Shown one piece after another: positions 8,536 through 17,502 of a stretch of DNA of 64,000 bases. The stretch is from the NCBI RefSeq assembly GCF_030063205.1, contig NZ_JASISQ010000002.1:186001-250000 (forward strand). Direction: 5' to 3'. A program made the translations under genes and the position numbers. Every line of letters begins with the position of its first letter. The first letter of the stretch is position 1. The DNA comes from Arthrobacter antibioticus (GTDB taxonomy: Bacteria > Actinomycetota > Actinomycetes > Actinomycetales > Micrococcaceae). The notes under the pieces were generated by a model, which was not told where the DNA came from, did not search any database, and saw only the letters and a program-made list of their open reading frames with translations.

Positions 8536-9654
8536 CTACAGCTTGGGCAGCATGGATCTGGCTTCGGAGGGTGTCATTTTGGCCGTCTCAAGAAGATCAA
8601 CCATCAGCGTGCGGAATAACAGCACCACAGCTTCACCTTCCATTCGGGTGATTTCCAATTGTGTGGGGTGCAGTCGGGTAGCAATGTCTGCCAGGGTGTG
8701 GCGGGCATGGCTGAGCATGGAGTGAGAAGTTGTGTCGGAAAGGGCGGCACCTAGCTCATCCACGGCTGCCGCCGTATCGCTGAGTGCATCGGCAAGATGA
8801 ACTGTGCCGGTGTCTGAAAGTGCTGCATTGTTGATCACGCTTGCCAGCCGTCTGGCGAGTACCCGACTTGAACGCATGGCGTAATCCACGTGCACCATCA
8901 GTTTCGTCAACCCCTCAACTTCCTGCAAATGTTGCCTGTACACGGGGGAAAGCCTGGCAATTTCAACTGAGCCTCGCAGGCCTTGGCGCATGGCGTCAAT
9001 GCGGGTCTGTTGATTGCGGGCTCTGACAAGGGCGTGCCAAGCGGTGGTTGAGTCGTTGTATGAGAGTGCAGAGGCACATTCACGCAGGACAAGGGAGAGC
9101 TCGCCAAGGACCTCTTTAAGGTCGTCTTTGGGTTGCCGGCGAGGATCCCGTGGCAGCAGAAATGTTGCGGCCAACGCAAAGCATCCACCGACGACGGCGT
9201 CCAGGCTGCGAGTGAAAGGGCCGCCCACAGGAATTGGCAGCAACACTACAAGCAGGGACTGTAAGGCTAACTGGGTGGTGAAAATAGCGCCGCTGTCAAG
9301 GAACCGTGCCAGCAGAATGGATAGGAAAAGTACCAGTGCCGCCTGCCAGATGCCGGAACCAAGGAAGTGCAGAAGCAGGTCTCCCACAGCAATGCCAATG
9401 GTGCAGCCCAGCCCCACCTCAAGCACACGGCGCAGGCGCGGATCTCTGGAGAACCCCAAAGCGATAATTGCACTGGTTGCCGCAAACAATGGGCCGTGAT
9501 GCCCCAAAACCAGCTCAGAGAAATAGTAAGCGCCCACGGCACAAACGGCCATCAACAGCGCGGGGAGAATGGAGCTCCAGCTTCGGCGCAAGCCCAAACG
9601 GACACGCCGCTTCAGAAAGATGACGGTTTTGGCGGACCGATCCAGCTCTGACAT
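8536..9654 (-). CDS. FUSC-family membrane protein (aromatic acid exporter type)
   Basis: 372 residues. The N-terminal half has about six hydrophobic helices (roughly residues 25–165) with PLFAATSAIIALGFSRDPRLRRVLEVGLG, typical of the FUSC/ArAE fold. The C-terminal half is a soluble helical domain. Such proteins are thought to export aromatic or other organic acids; the substrate cannot be read here. ATG 9654 is preferred because TAGACT sits 7 nt upstream in a leaderless arrangement; a GTG at 9681 would add nine residues. It ends beyond the MarR/MFS pair on the same strand but has its own promoter. Confidence 0.8.
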   Translation of the reverse strand: MSELDRSAKTVIFLKRRVRLGLRRSWSSILPALLMAVCAVGAYYFSELVLGHHGPLFAATSAIIALGFSRDPRLRRVLEVGLGCTIGIAVGDLLLHFLGSGIWQAALVLFLSILLARFLDSGAIFTTQLALQSLLVVLLPIPVGGPFTRSLDAVVGGCFALAATFLLPRDPRRQPKDDLKEVLGELSLVLRECASALSYNDSTTAWHALVRARNQQTRIDAMRQGLRGSVEIARLSPVYRQHLQEVEGLTKLMVHVDYAMRSSRVLARRLASVINNAALSDTGTVHLADALSDTAAAVDELGAALSDTTSHSMLSHARHTLADIATRLHPTQLEITRMEGEAVVLLFRTLMVDLLETAKMTPSEARSMLPKL

Positions 9655-9661
9655 GGGCACC

Positions 9662-9667
9662 AGTCTA
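9662..9667 (-). promoter_or_regulatory. Probable leaderless -10 box of the FUSC gene
   Basis: Minus-strand TAGACT, 7 nt before ATG 9654; no Shine-Dalgarno is visible. Confidence 0.45.
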
Positions 9668-9702
9668 TGCCAGGGCGGCACCTGCGCGAGCCACCGGAAA
9701 CG

Positions 9703-10191
9703 TTAGTCCGCGTTCTCATTGAGACGGCCAAGCAGGTCGGCAAAGCGGCGGACTTCCACGGGGTCCCACGTCGAGAGTCTGTCGTAGAGCACGCGCCGGG
9801 TGTTGGCTAGCGAGGCGCTGTAACGGGTGTGGGTTTCCTCTGTCATGGCAACCAGCATGGCCCGCCCGTCATCAGGATCCGCGGTGCGGTGGACCAACTT
9901 GAGCACTTCTAAATGCTTGACTGTGCGGCTCATGAGGGCCTTATCGACCCCCATCTCCTCCGCCAGCGTCACCTGCTGGGAAGGCCCCAGTTGCGAGAGG
10001 ATAGTCAGCACCTTGAAGCCCGTAGGCTGTAATTCCGGGTGGATGGCTGCTGCACGTTTCCGGATGGCATTTCGGGTCCTGATGACCATGGTGCCAAACT
10101 GTTTCTCCACGTCCGCAATGGCATCGATCATATGCTGATCGGAGTCGGGTAGAGATGGTGGCGACTCACACTGTTCATTGACACGATTCAC
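9703..10191 (-). CDS. MarR-family transcriptional regulator
   Basis: 162 residues from GTG 10191, one base after the MFS stop codon, so translation is probably coupled. An in-frame extension to 10266 would run inside the MFS gene. A winged helix-turn-helix is seen in FKVLTILSQLGPSQQVTLAEEMGVDKALMSRTVKHLEVLKLVHRTADPDDGRAMLVAMT, with the wing motif DPDDGRA. It is co-transcribed with the exporter and is the natural candidate to bind the two palindromes at 11936–11979 and release on binding an exported compound. Confidence 0.88.
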   Translation of the reverse strand: MNRVNEQCESPPSLPDSDQHMIDAIADVEKQFGTMVIRTRNAIRKRAAAIHPELQPTGFKVLTILSQLGPSQQVTLAEEMGVDKALMSRTVKHLEVLKLVHRTADPDDGRAMLVAMTEETHTRYSASLANTRRVLYDRLSTWDPVEVRRFADLLGRLNENAD

Positions 10192-10192
10192 G

Positions 10193-11908
10193 TCAGCTTC
10201 GTACCCCTGTGTCTTCTTTATTAAGAGTTGGGGTGATCGCAACGACCGCTTCGCTAACCTCAACAAGATTTTGTTCAGCAGCCTCTAGTGCTTGGTTTGA
10301 ATTCTCTGCGGCTATGTCGCTTTTAGCTCGTTCGTCGCGGGTCTGAGCGCTCAGCTCAAGGTTGGGAAGGAACGCGACGGCCAAGATTGTTAGGATGCTC
10401 AGCGGCGCGGCGATCATGAAAATGTAGGCCACAGAATCACCATAGCTTGATTCGATGATGGTGCGTACCGAGTCCGGGAGGTTATGTACGGCAGGGATGT
10501 TCCCGCTGGCCAGAGCCGCACCGATGTCCTTGCCCTTGTCCCCCAGGGCGGCGATGGCCGTTTGAAGTTCGGCTGATTTACTTGACATCAAGTCCATGAC
10601 CTTGGTGGCCATCAGGGCGCCCAATACGGAGACCCCGATGGTGCCGCCAAGTGAGCGGAAGAACGCAATCCCCGAGCTCGCCACGCCGATTTCGGCAGGG
10701 GTGACGGCGTTCTGCACAATCAGCACCAGGTTCTGCATGACCATGCCCAAGCCCGCTCCGAGCGCGAACATGTAGAGGGAGACAAGTGCAAAATTTGTGT
10801 CGTAATGAATGGTGCCCAGTAGGAACAAACCAAGTAGCTGGAGCACTGATCCTGTCACCATAATGGCTTTCCACTTACCGTGCTTGGAAATCAAGGCCCC
10901 GGCAACGGTAGAAACAATCAACAGTCCGGCCATCATGGGGATGGTCATGAGTCCGGACTGTGTGGCGTTGGCGCCGCGAGCCAGCTGCATGTATTGGGCC
11001 AAGAAGACTGAGGTGCCAAACATTGATACTCCCACGGAGATGGAAGCAAGCACTGACAGCGTGAATGTGGGGTTCTTAAACATTGTCAGTGGGATAATCG
11101 GCTCAGCTGCCTTGAATTCCACAATCACGAACGCGATCAGGGATACGACTGCTCCACCAACCATGACATAAGTGTTGATGCTGGCCCATTCAAACTGACT
11201 TCCGGCCAGCGAAACCCAAATCAACAGCAGTGAAACTCCTGCCGAAAGCAAAGCGATCCCGGCGTAGTCGATGGAGACTTTGCGTTTGGGCTGAGCAGGG
11301 AGGTGGAGAGTCTTTTGAATCAAGATGATGGCAAGAGCCGCAAAGGGCAGGGCTACAAAGAAGTTCCAACGCCAGTTGATGGCGTCGGTGATGAACCCGC
11401 CGATCAGCGGCCCACCCACGGTGCCCAAAGCCATCACGGCGCCAAACAATCCCATGTACTTGCCGCGCTCACGCGGAGAAATGATGTCTGCCATGACAAT
11501 CTGGGTCAGTGCCGTCAACCCGCCAGCGCCCAACCCCTGAAAAACGCGCATGGTGATCAACATGGTGGTGTCTTGGGAGAACCCAGCGATAGCTGAGGAG
11601 ATGACAAACACCAGTAAGGAGATCTGCAGCAGCAGCTTTCGGTTCGAGAGGTCGGCAAGCTTGCCCCAGATGGGCGTTGAAATTGTCGTGGCCAGCAAAG
11701 TGGCCGTGACCACCCAGGTGTAGGCGGTCTGAGTGCCGTTCAAATCCGAAAGAATGACGGGAAGTGAAGTGGAGACAACCGTTCCAGCAAGGATTGAGAC
11801 GAACATTCCCATGAGCAGACCTGTCAGTGACTGCATCACCTGACGGTGGGACATGCCGGATTCAGGTGGCGCAGAGGCTGGCTGTGCGGTGGTTGGTGCG
11901 TGGGACAA
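10193..11908 (-). CDS. MFS multidrug exporter, DHA2 (EmrB/QacA) 14-TM family
   Basis: 571 residues with about 14 hydrophobic segments. MFS motif A appears as GKLADLSNRKLLL, and the motif-C region as GAVMALGTVGGPLIGGFITDAINWRWNFFVALP, the antiporter signature. DHA2 proteins expel lipophilic drugs in exchange for protons. The C-terminus is a long charged cytoplasmic tail (after about residue 520). The start is TTG at 11908, with GGAG six bases upstream. First gene of a two-gene operon with the MarR regulator. Confidence 0.92.
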   Translation of the reverse strand: MSHAPTTAQPASAPPESGMSHRQVMQSLTGLLMGMFVSILAGTVVSTSLPVILSDLNGTQTAYTWVVTATLLATTISTPIWGKLADLSNRKLLLQISLLVFVISSAIAGFSQDTTMLITMRVFQGLGAGGLTALTQIVMADIISPRERGKYMGLFGAVMALGTVGGPLIGGFITDAINWRWNFFVALPFAALAIILIQKTLHLPAQPKRKVSIDYAGIALLSAGVSLLLIWVSLAGSQFEWASINTYVMVGGAVVSLIAFVIVEFKAAEPIIPLTMFKNPTFTLSVLASISVGVSMFGTSVFLAQYMQLARGANATQSGLMTIPMMAGLLIVSTVAGALISKHGKWKAIMVTGSVLQLLGLFLLGTIHYDTNFALVSLYMFALGAGLGMVMQNLVLIVQNAVTPAEIGVASSGIAFFRSLGGTIGVSVLGALMATKVMDLMSSKSAELQTAIAALGDKGKDIGAALASGNIPAVHNLPDSVRTIIESSYGDSVAYIFMIAAPLSILTILAVAFLPNLELSAQTRDERAKSDIAAENSNQALEAAEQNLVEVSEAVVAITPTLNKEDTGVRS

Positions 11909-11935
11909 AAGAGCTCCAAAAAATACTTACGAATG

Positions 11936-11979
11936 GTTGATGTGTATCAACTATATATTTTAAGTTGTCCCAGGACAAC
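11936..11979 (-). promoter_or_regulatory. MFS/marR promoter bracketed by two palindromic operators
   Basis: Minus-strand -35 TTGTCC (11973–11978) and -10 TATAGT (11950–11955) are separated by exactly 17 nt. Palindrome 1, GTTGAT-GTGT-ATCAAC (11936–11951), touches the -10 and the start region. Palindrome 2, GTTGTCC-CA-GGACAAC (11964–11979), covers the -35. Binding to either would block RNA polymerase; the neighbouring MarR protein is the likely ligand. Confidence 0.7.
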
Positions 11980-12077
11980 CATCTCTCGTGTGAGCTGCCC
12001 CAAATTTTTCGCCGACGCCCCGGATTCGTTCAAAAATGTGACTCGCGTCCTACCAGGTTTCCAAGAATCCCCGCAGC

Positions 12078-12099
12078 GTTAACCTTCCGTTCACTTGGC
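12078..12099 (+). promoter_or_regulatory. PHO-box-like direct repeat upstream of pstS
   Basis: Two adjacent 11-nt units, GTTAACCTTCC and GTTCACTTGGC, resemble the GTTCACC-type direct repeats bound by actinobacterial PhoP. They lie about 90 nt before the pstS start, as expected for phosphate-starvation activation. Confidence 0.6.
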
Positions 12100-12186
12100 G
12101 GCGGCCGTTGAGTCACTTCCGGCTCTTAGGCTCAAGGAGTAATGAATCGAAAGCAGCGCAACGAAGACGTAGAAGAGGTAAAAAGG

Positions 12187-13305
12187 GTGAAGTCACTTCA
12201 CATTGGCCGCGTGGCAGCAGTACTCACTGTTGGCGCATTGGCACTGACAGCTTGCGGTACCGACGCAGTGGTGGACTCCGGCAGCGGAGCAACGACTCCG
12301 GCAAACGCTGGCCCCTCCGTCACCGGCACTCTGACCGGCACCGGCGCAAGCTCCATCTCCGCAGCCATGGACGCCTGGAAGGCCGGCTTCGAGTCCTCGA
12401 ACTCAAATGCCAAGATCCAGTACTCCCCGGAAGGCTCCGGCGCCGGGCGCAAAGCCTTGATCGCAGGAGCCGTGCAGTTCGCTGGCTCGGATGCGTATCT
12501 GAAGGATGAAGAGCTAGTCTCCGCACAGGAAAAGTGTGGTCCGGACGGTGCCATCAACATCCCCTGGTACATCTCACCGATCGCTGTCGCGTTCAACGTT
12601 GAAGGCGTCAAGACGCTCAAGCTCGACGCCGACACCATTGCGAAGATCTTCCGCGGGGACATCAAGAACTGGAATGACGAAGCCATCAAGGCCGCCAACC
12701 CAGAGGCAACTCTGCCCGACCTGGCCATCACGCCCGTGCACCGCTCCGATAACTCGGGCACCACCGAGAACTTCACTGACTACCTGGCGGCAGCAGCTGA
12801 CAGCGTATGGACCGATAAGAAGTCCGGCGACTGGCCCGCATCTCTACCCGGCGAGAATGCCAAAGGCACCTCGGGCGTTGTCAAGACTGTTACAGAAACC
12901 GCTGGTGCCATCACATACGCTGATGACTCCGCTGTAACCGATGCTCTTGGCAAGGCCGAACTGAAGGTTGGAGACTCCTTCGTTGCCGTCACCGCCGAGG
13001 CAGCAGCCAAGGCAGTAGACGCAGCCAAGATGGTTGAAGGGCGCTCTGCTAACGATCTGTCCCTGAAGCTGGACCGCAAGACAACTGCTCCGGGCGCTTA
13101 CCCCGCAATCCTGGTCTCCTACGGTGTGTTCTGCGCCCATTACCCGGACGCCGCCACCACCGATCTGGTAAAAGCCTTTGGCAACTTTGTCCTTAGCGAT
13201 GAGGGTCAGAAGCAGTCCGCAGCTGCGGCTAAGAGTGCGCCACTGTCCGCTGAGCTGGCCGGCAAGGCCAAAGCAGCAATCGACTCAATCAGCGTCGCCA
13301 AGTAA
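12187..13305 (+). CDS. pstS: Phosphate-binding lipoprotein PstS
   Basis: 372 residues from GTG 12187, which has GAGG eight bases upstream and leads straight into a signal peptide ending in lipobox LTAC (lipidated C23). An ATG at 12142 would put 15 charged residues before the signal and its purine tract lies too close. PstS is the high-affinity phosphate receptor outside the membrane. The ligand loops TGTGASSISAAMDAW, SGAGRKALIAG and HRSDNSGTTENFTDYL match the phosphate-binding serines and threonines of the family. First gene of pstSCAB behind a PHO-box-like repeat. Confidence 0.95.
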   Translation: MKSLHIGRVAAVLTVGALALTACGTDAVVDSGSGATTPANAGPSVTGTLTGTGASSISAAMDAWKAGFESSNSNAKIQYSPEGSGAGRKALIAGAVQFAGSDAYLKDEELVSAQEKCGPDGAINIPWYISPIAVAFNVEGVKTLKLDADTIAKIFRGDIKNWNDEAIKAANPEATLPDLAITPVHRSDNSGTTENFTDYLAAAADSVWTDKKSGDWPASLPGENAKGTSGVVKTVTETAGAITYADDSAVTDALGKAELKVGDSFVAVTAEAAAKAVDAAKMVEGRSANDLSLKLDRKTTAPGAYPAILVSYGVFCAHYPDAATTDLVKAFGNFVLSDEGQKQSAAAAKSAPLSAELAGKAKAAIDSISVAK

Positions 13306-13326
13306 GCATCAGTAGAAAGCACTAGA

Positions 13327-14271
13327 TTGTCCACCACAAAGCTCGAACCGAAAGCAGCTGGGCAAGCCCGGACGGGCCGCATTGGAGACAAGGTTTTCTC
13401 CAGTGCGGCCCTGGCCGCGGGCGCGCTGATTGTTGCCGTGCTGTTTGCCGTAGCCCTGTTCCTTGTTGTTCAGGCACTGCCAACCTTTAGCGCACCATCC
13501 TCCGATATCAGCGGTGGTGAGGGGTTCTTCTCCTACATCTACCCGATCGTTATTGGTACGCTCATCGCAGCCACGATCGCCCTGCTCATTGCCACGCCCA
13601 TTGGGGTGGCTGTGGCATTGTTCATCTCCCACTATGCTCCGCGCAGTCTTGCTCGAGGGTTGGGATATGTGGTGGACCTTCTGGCGGCTATCCCATCAGT
13701 CATCTACGGCGCCTGGGGTGCCAGTTTCCTGGCATCCCAACTAAAGACACCGTACGCGTGGTTGGCTGAAAACGCTGGCTGGATTCCAATCTTTGGCGGG
13801 CCGGCATCTGGAACTGGAAAAACTATCCTGACGGCCGGTATCGTCCTGGCTGTCATGGTGCTTCCCATCATTGCCTCACTAACCCGCGAAATTTTCCTGC
13901 AGGCACCAATGCTGCATCAGGAAGCGGCGTTGGCGTTGGGGGCAACACGGTGGGAAATGGTCCGTATGGCTGTTCTTCCCTTTGCTCGCGGCGGCATCAT
14001 TAGCGCCGTCATGCTGGGTCTGGGCCGTGCACTGGGTGAAACCATGGCCGTGGCGCTTGTCCTCTCCTCCGGCCCGTTGATCGCCTCCTTGATCCGTTCC
14101 GGCAACCAAACAATTGCCGCTGAGATCGCACTGAACTTTCCTGAAGCCTTCGGTCTGCGCATGCACGAACTCATCGCTGCCGGACTCGTATTGTTCCTCA
14201 TTACGCTGGTGGTTAACATGGTGGCTCGATGGATCATCAACCGTCACAAAGAATTCTCGGGAGCCAACTGA
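13327..14271 (+). CDS. pstC: Phosphate ABC transporter permease PstC
   Basis: 314 residues, about six transmembrane helices. The EAA-type loop that docks PstB is visible in LHQEAALALGATRWEMVRMAVLPFARGGI, and the ALGETMAVALVLS segment is typical of PstC. The start is TTG at 13327, 21 nt after pstS, with a weak AGAAAG site. The stop codon overlaps the pstA start (TGATG). Confidence 0.95.
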   Translation: MSTTKLEPKAAGQARTGRIGDKVFSSAALAAGALIVAVLFAVALFLVVQALPTFSAPSSDISGGEGFFSYIYPIVIGTLIAATIALLIATPIGVAVALFISHYAPRSLARGLGYVVDLLAAIPSVIYGAWGASFLASQLKTPYAWLAENAGWIPIFGGPASGTGKTILTAGIVLAVMVLPIIASLTREIFLQAPMLHQEAALALGATRWEMVRMAVLPFARGGIISAVMLGLGRALGETMAVALVLSSGPLIASLIRSGNQTIAAEIALNFPEAFGLRMHELIAAGLVLFLITLVVNMVARWIINRHKEFSGAN

Positions 14272-15377
14272 TGGCCACGCTCATGACCGAACGCAAGCGA
14301 TCGGCGCTGACCCGCGGTCACTTGCCGCGCTACACCCCTTATGTGATCGGCGGCAGCGCCATTGTGGTGGCCGCAGCACTCATGTCCCTGATCGGATTCA
14401 ACGTCTTTGGCTGGGCCGTGCTTTCGGCGGTGCTGTTTGCTGCAGGAAACGTCACCAGCGCTGCAGTTGTTGAGGGCCGCCGGAAGGCAACAGACAAACT
14501 AGCCACCTCCCTTGTTGTGGGCGCATTCCTGGTGGCGTTACTGCCGCTTATCTCAGTCATCTGGACGGTACTTATCAACGGTGTGCCGGGCCTGCTGACA
14601 CCTGGATTCCTGAGCACCTCAATGAATGGCGTGACAGGTGCCGTGGATAATGCCTCGGTCAAGGACGGTACTCCCGTCCTTGGTGGTGTCTACCACGCCC
14701 TGATCGGCTCGGTTCTGATCACTCTCTGGGCAACTTTGATCTCGGTGCCTGTAGGGCTGCTCACAGCCATCTATCTTGTGGAATACAGCGGCGACAACTA
14801 TTTCTCAAAGGTCATCACCTTCCTGGTCGACGTCATGACAGGGATTCCTTCGATCGTCGCCGGCTTGTTCGCCGCGGCCTTCTTCGCCATGATCATGGGG
14901 CCGGGAACCAAGACCGGGTTCGTGGCCGCAGTCGCCCTTTCAGTGCTCATGATCCCTGTGGTTGTTCGCTCGAGCGAGGAAATGCTCAAAATCGTGCCCA
15001 ACGAACTTCGGGAAGCAGCGTATGCACTGGGTGTGCGCAAGTGGCGCACCATTCTCAAGATCGTCATTCCGACGGCGATCTCGGGTATCGCTTCCGGTGT
15101 GACCTTGGCGATCGCCCGGGTCATTGGGGAAACAGCACCACTACTTGTCACGGCCGGGTTCGCCTCCTCCATCAATATGAACGTTTTTGCCGGTTGGATG
15201 TCATCCCTGCCCACGTTTATCTACACGCAGATCATGACGCCCACCTCGCCGTCAAACTCGGATCCCTCCACGCAGCGTGCCTGGGCTGCGGCGCTGTTGT
15301 TGATCATCCTTGTCATGCTCCTGAACCTTGGTGCCCGCCTGGTGGCCCGCCTCTTTGCGCCGAAAACCGGCCGCTAA
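14271..15377 (+). CDS. pstA: Phosphate ABC transporter permease PstA
   Basis: 368 residues from the ATG that shares one base with the pstC stop (TGATG at 14269–14273). An in-frame start inside pstC at 14229 was discarded. Two hydrophobic helices precede the usual PstA core, so this is the longer actinobacterial form. The EAA loop is seen in PNELREAAYALGVRKWRTILKIVIPTAISGI, followed by ARVIGETAPLL. It forms the membrane channel with PstC. Confidence 0.95.
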   Translation: MATLMTERKRSALTRGHLPRYTPYVIGGSAIVVAAALMSLIGFNVFGWAVLSAVLFAAGNVTSAAVVEGRRKATDKLATSLVVGAFLVALLPLISVIWTVLINGVPGLLTPGFLSTSMNGVTGAVDNASVKDGTPVLGGVYHALIGSVLITLWATLISVPVGLLTAIYLVEYSGDNYFSKVITFLVDVMTGIPSIVAGLFAAAFFAMIMGPGTKTGFVAAVALSVLMIPVVVRSSEEMLKIVPNELREAAYALGVRKWRTILKIVIPTAISGIASGVTLAIARVIGETAPLLVTAGFASSINMNVFAGWMSSLPTFIYTQIMTPTSPSNSDPSTQRAWAAALLLIILVMLLNLGARLVARLFAPKTGR

Positions 15378-15402
15378 ATTATTCTGAAATGGAACTCTAG
15401 CT

Positions 15403-16182
15403 ATGTCCAAACGTATTGATGTCAGCGATTTGAACGTCTACTACGGTGATTTCCGTGCCGTGGAGGACGTCAGCATCACTCTCGACGCCAAGAGCGTCAC
15501 AGCGTTCATTGGCCCGTCAGGCTGCGGCAAGTCAACGTTCCTGCGCACCTTAAACCGCATGCACGAGGTCATCCCGGGCGCGCGCGTAGAGGGGAAGGTT
15601 CTGCTCGACGGGGACAACCTCTACGCCGACGGCGTCGACCCAGTGACCGTGCGCAGCCAGATCGGCATGGTGTTCCAGCGACCCAACCCGTTTCCCACCA
15701 TGAGCATCCGTGACAACGTGCTGGCTGGGGTCAAGTTGAACAGCCGCCGCATGCCCAAATCCGATGCCGATGCACTAGTGGAAAAATCCCTGCGCAGCGC
15801 CAACCTGTGGAACGAGGTCAAGGATCGTCTGGAGAAGCCCGGTTCCGGCCTCTCCGGTGGTCAGCAGCAGCGCCTGTGCATCGCCCGCGCCATAGCGGTA
15901 TCACCGGATGTAATCCTGATGGACGAGCCCTGCTCGGCCCTTGACCCCATCTCCACGCTCGCTATTGAGGACCTCATCAACGAGCTCAAGGACGAGTACA
16001 CGGTGGTGATCGTGACGCACAATATGCAGCAGGCCGCCCGTGTTTCTGACAAGACAGCGTTCTTCAACATTGCAGGCACCGGGAAACCGGGCAAGCTCAT
16101 CGAGTTCGCCGAGACGGCAGCGATCTTCAATAACCCGAGCGAGAAGTCAACCGAAGACTACGTCTCCGGCCGCTTCGGTTAG
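15403..16182 (+). CDS. pstB: Phosphate ABC transporter ATPase PstB
   Basis: 259 residues. Walker [10 protein letters not shown] (37–45), Q-loop in [10 protein letters not shown], signature LSGGQQQRL (150–158), Walker B ILMDEP with catalytic Glu, and the H-loop VTHNMQQA. It powers PstSCA uptake. The gap to pstA is 25 nt. phoU, often the next gene, is absent; a DUF47 (PhoU-like) gene occurs about 1.3 kb away beside pit. Confidence 0.97.
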   Translation: MSKRIDVSDLNVYYGDFRAVEDVSITLDAKSVTAFIGPSGCGKSTFLRTLNRMHEVIPGARVEGKVLLDGDNLYADGVDPVTVRSQIGMVFQRPNPFPTMSIRDNVLAGVKLNSRRMPKSDADALVEKSLRSANLWNEVKDRLEKPGSGLSGGQQQRLCIARAIAVSPDVILMDEPCSALDPISTLAIEDLINELKDEYTVVIVTHNMQQAARVSDKTAFFNIAGTGKPGKLIEFAETAAIFNNPSEKSTEDYVSGRFG

Positions 16183-16184
16183 TC

Positions 16185-16389
16185 CCCACGCCCTCCCCCT
16201 GTTCGCAAGCTCACAGCGGGGCCCTCGGGCGCGTGGGCCCACCCACGCCCTCCCACACCGGTCCATGTTCACAGCGGGGCCCTCGGGTGCGTGGGCCCAC
16301 CCACGCCCTCCCACACCGGTCCATGTTCACAGCGGGGCCCTCGGGTGCGTGGGCCCACCCACGCCCTCCCACACCGGTCCATGTTCACA
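16185..16389. repeat. 58-bp tandem repeat array, about 3.5 copies
   Basis: Units begin with CCCACGCCCT at 16185, 16242, 16300 and 16358. The first is one base shorter and diverged; the next two are nearly identical; the last is cut at 31 nt. Each unit contains a GC-rich hairpin GCGTGGG-CCCA-CCCACGC. The array fills the space between convergent pstB and pit. There is no open frame conserved between units. It may act as a transcription barrier or be passive slippage DNA. Confidence 0.9.
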
Positions 16390-16488
16390 TAATGTACGAC
16401 GGCGACGCTCACCATAACGGTGGGGTCGCCGCCGAACGTTAACGCCTGGTTTTCTCCTGCAACACAGCCGGAAAGCTAGGGCGTAGTT

Positions 16489-17499
16489 TTACGCCAGTGG
16501 TGCCAGGGCCAGGAAGAACAGCGCGCCCAGGAGCAGGCAGGCAATGGGAGTTGCTACCCAGGCACCGGCAATCCGGGTCAGCACCCGTCCGTTGGTGGCT
16601 GCAAAGCGCTGATTCCCCCCGGCGCCGACAATGGCGGCAGTAACAGTGTGGGTTGTGGACAAGGGCATATGAAGTCCAATGGCGCCAATGAACAATAGCC
16701 CGGCGCCCACCAGCTGGGCGACAAATCCACGCATGGGGTCGATGCGGACAAGTCGGTGTCCCAGCGTGTAGGAGATCCGCCAGCCACCAAATAGTGTGCC
16801 TATTGTCAGAAACGCGGCGGTGAAGATCGGCACCCACAGGGGTATTTCGCCAGCCCCGATGGTGCCGGCGGCTATGAGGGCAAACAAGACAACCGCCGTC
16901 GTGCGTTGGCCGTCCTGAAGCCCATGCCCAAATGCCACTGAGGCTCCAGCAACTGACTGTAACTGCCGGGTGCGTTGGTTTACTTTGTTGGGTGCGGTGT
17001 TTCGTGCGGCCCAAGATGTGGGGTAAACAGCCAGGAAACCAAGGATGAAAGCAACGACGGGGGAGACCAGCAGCGGCACCAGCACCAAAATCAGCATGGT
17101 GGCGTAAATGCCTTCAAGCGGGGGTTGCCCAATAATGGTTGAACCCAAGGAAGCCCCGACGAGCGCACTGATCAGGGCGTGCGTTGAGGATGATGGGAAG
17201 CCGCGCCACCATAGGTAGACACCCCATAAATTGGCGCCAATAAGTGCTGCAAGTAGCAGGATCAGACCACTGCGGCCTTCAGGTACCGAGAACAGCTTCT
17301 CGGCGAACGTAGCCGTCAGCGCCACGCTAGCTATAGCACCCAGACAGTTGAATAAACCAGCCAAGAGCAGCGCCACGGTGGGCGTTAGCGCGCGGGTTCG
17401 CACTGAAAGTGCGACGGCGGATGAGGCATCGCGAAAACCGTTCAGGAACGCGAATATTGCTGCAGTGACGATCACAGCACTGAGCAGGACGGTGATCAA
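16489..17499 (-). CDS. pit: Low-affinity inorganic phosphate transporter, PiT family
   Basis: 336 residues, about ten transmembrane helices. Both PiT signature regions are present: FLNGFRDASSAVA and GFPSSSTHALISALVGA in the N-half, SVAFGHGLQDGQRT and MPLSTTHTVTAAIVGAG in the C-half. PiT proteins move metal-phosphate with protons when phosphate is plentiful. The start is TTG 17499, with AAGGAA nine bases upstream inside the end of the DUF47 gene. DUF47-pit gene pairs are common in bacteria. Confidence 0.93.
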   Translation of the reverse strand: MITVLLSAVIVTAAIFAFLNGFRDASSAVALSVRTRALTPTVALLLAGLFNCLGAIASVALTATFAEKLFSVPEGRSGLILLLAALIGANLWGVYLWWRGFPSSSTHALISALVGASLGSTIIGQPPLEGIYATMLILVLVPLLVSPVVAFILGFLAVYPTSWAARNTAPNKVNQRTRQLQSVAGASVAFGHGLQDGQRTTAVVLFALIAAGTIGAGEIPLWVPIFTAAFLTIGTLFGGWRISYTLGHRLVRIDPMRGFVAQLVGAGLLFIGAIGLHMPLSTTHTVTAAIVGAGGNQRFAATNGRVLTRIAGAWVATPIACLLLGALFFLALAPLA

Positions 17500-17502
17500 C
17501 GC

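Noticed and set aside
16185-16389. CRISPR array
   Set aside because: The 58-bp units abut directly, with no unique spacers and no cas genes nearby.
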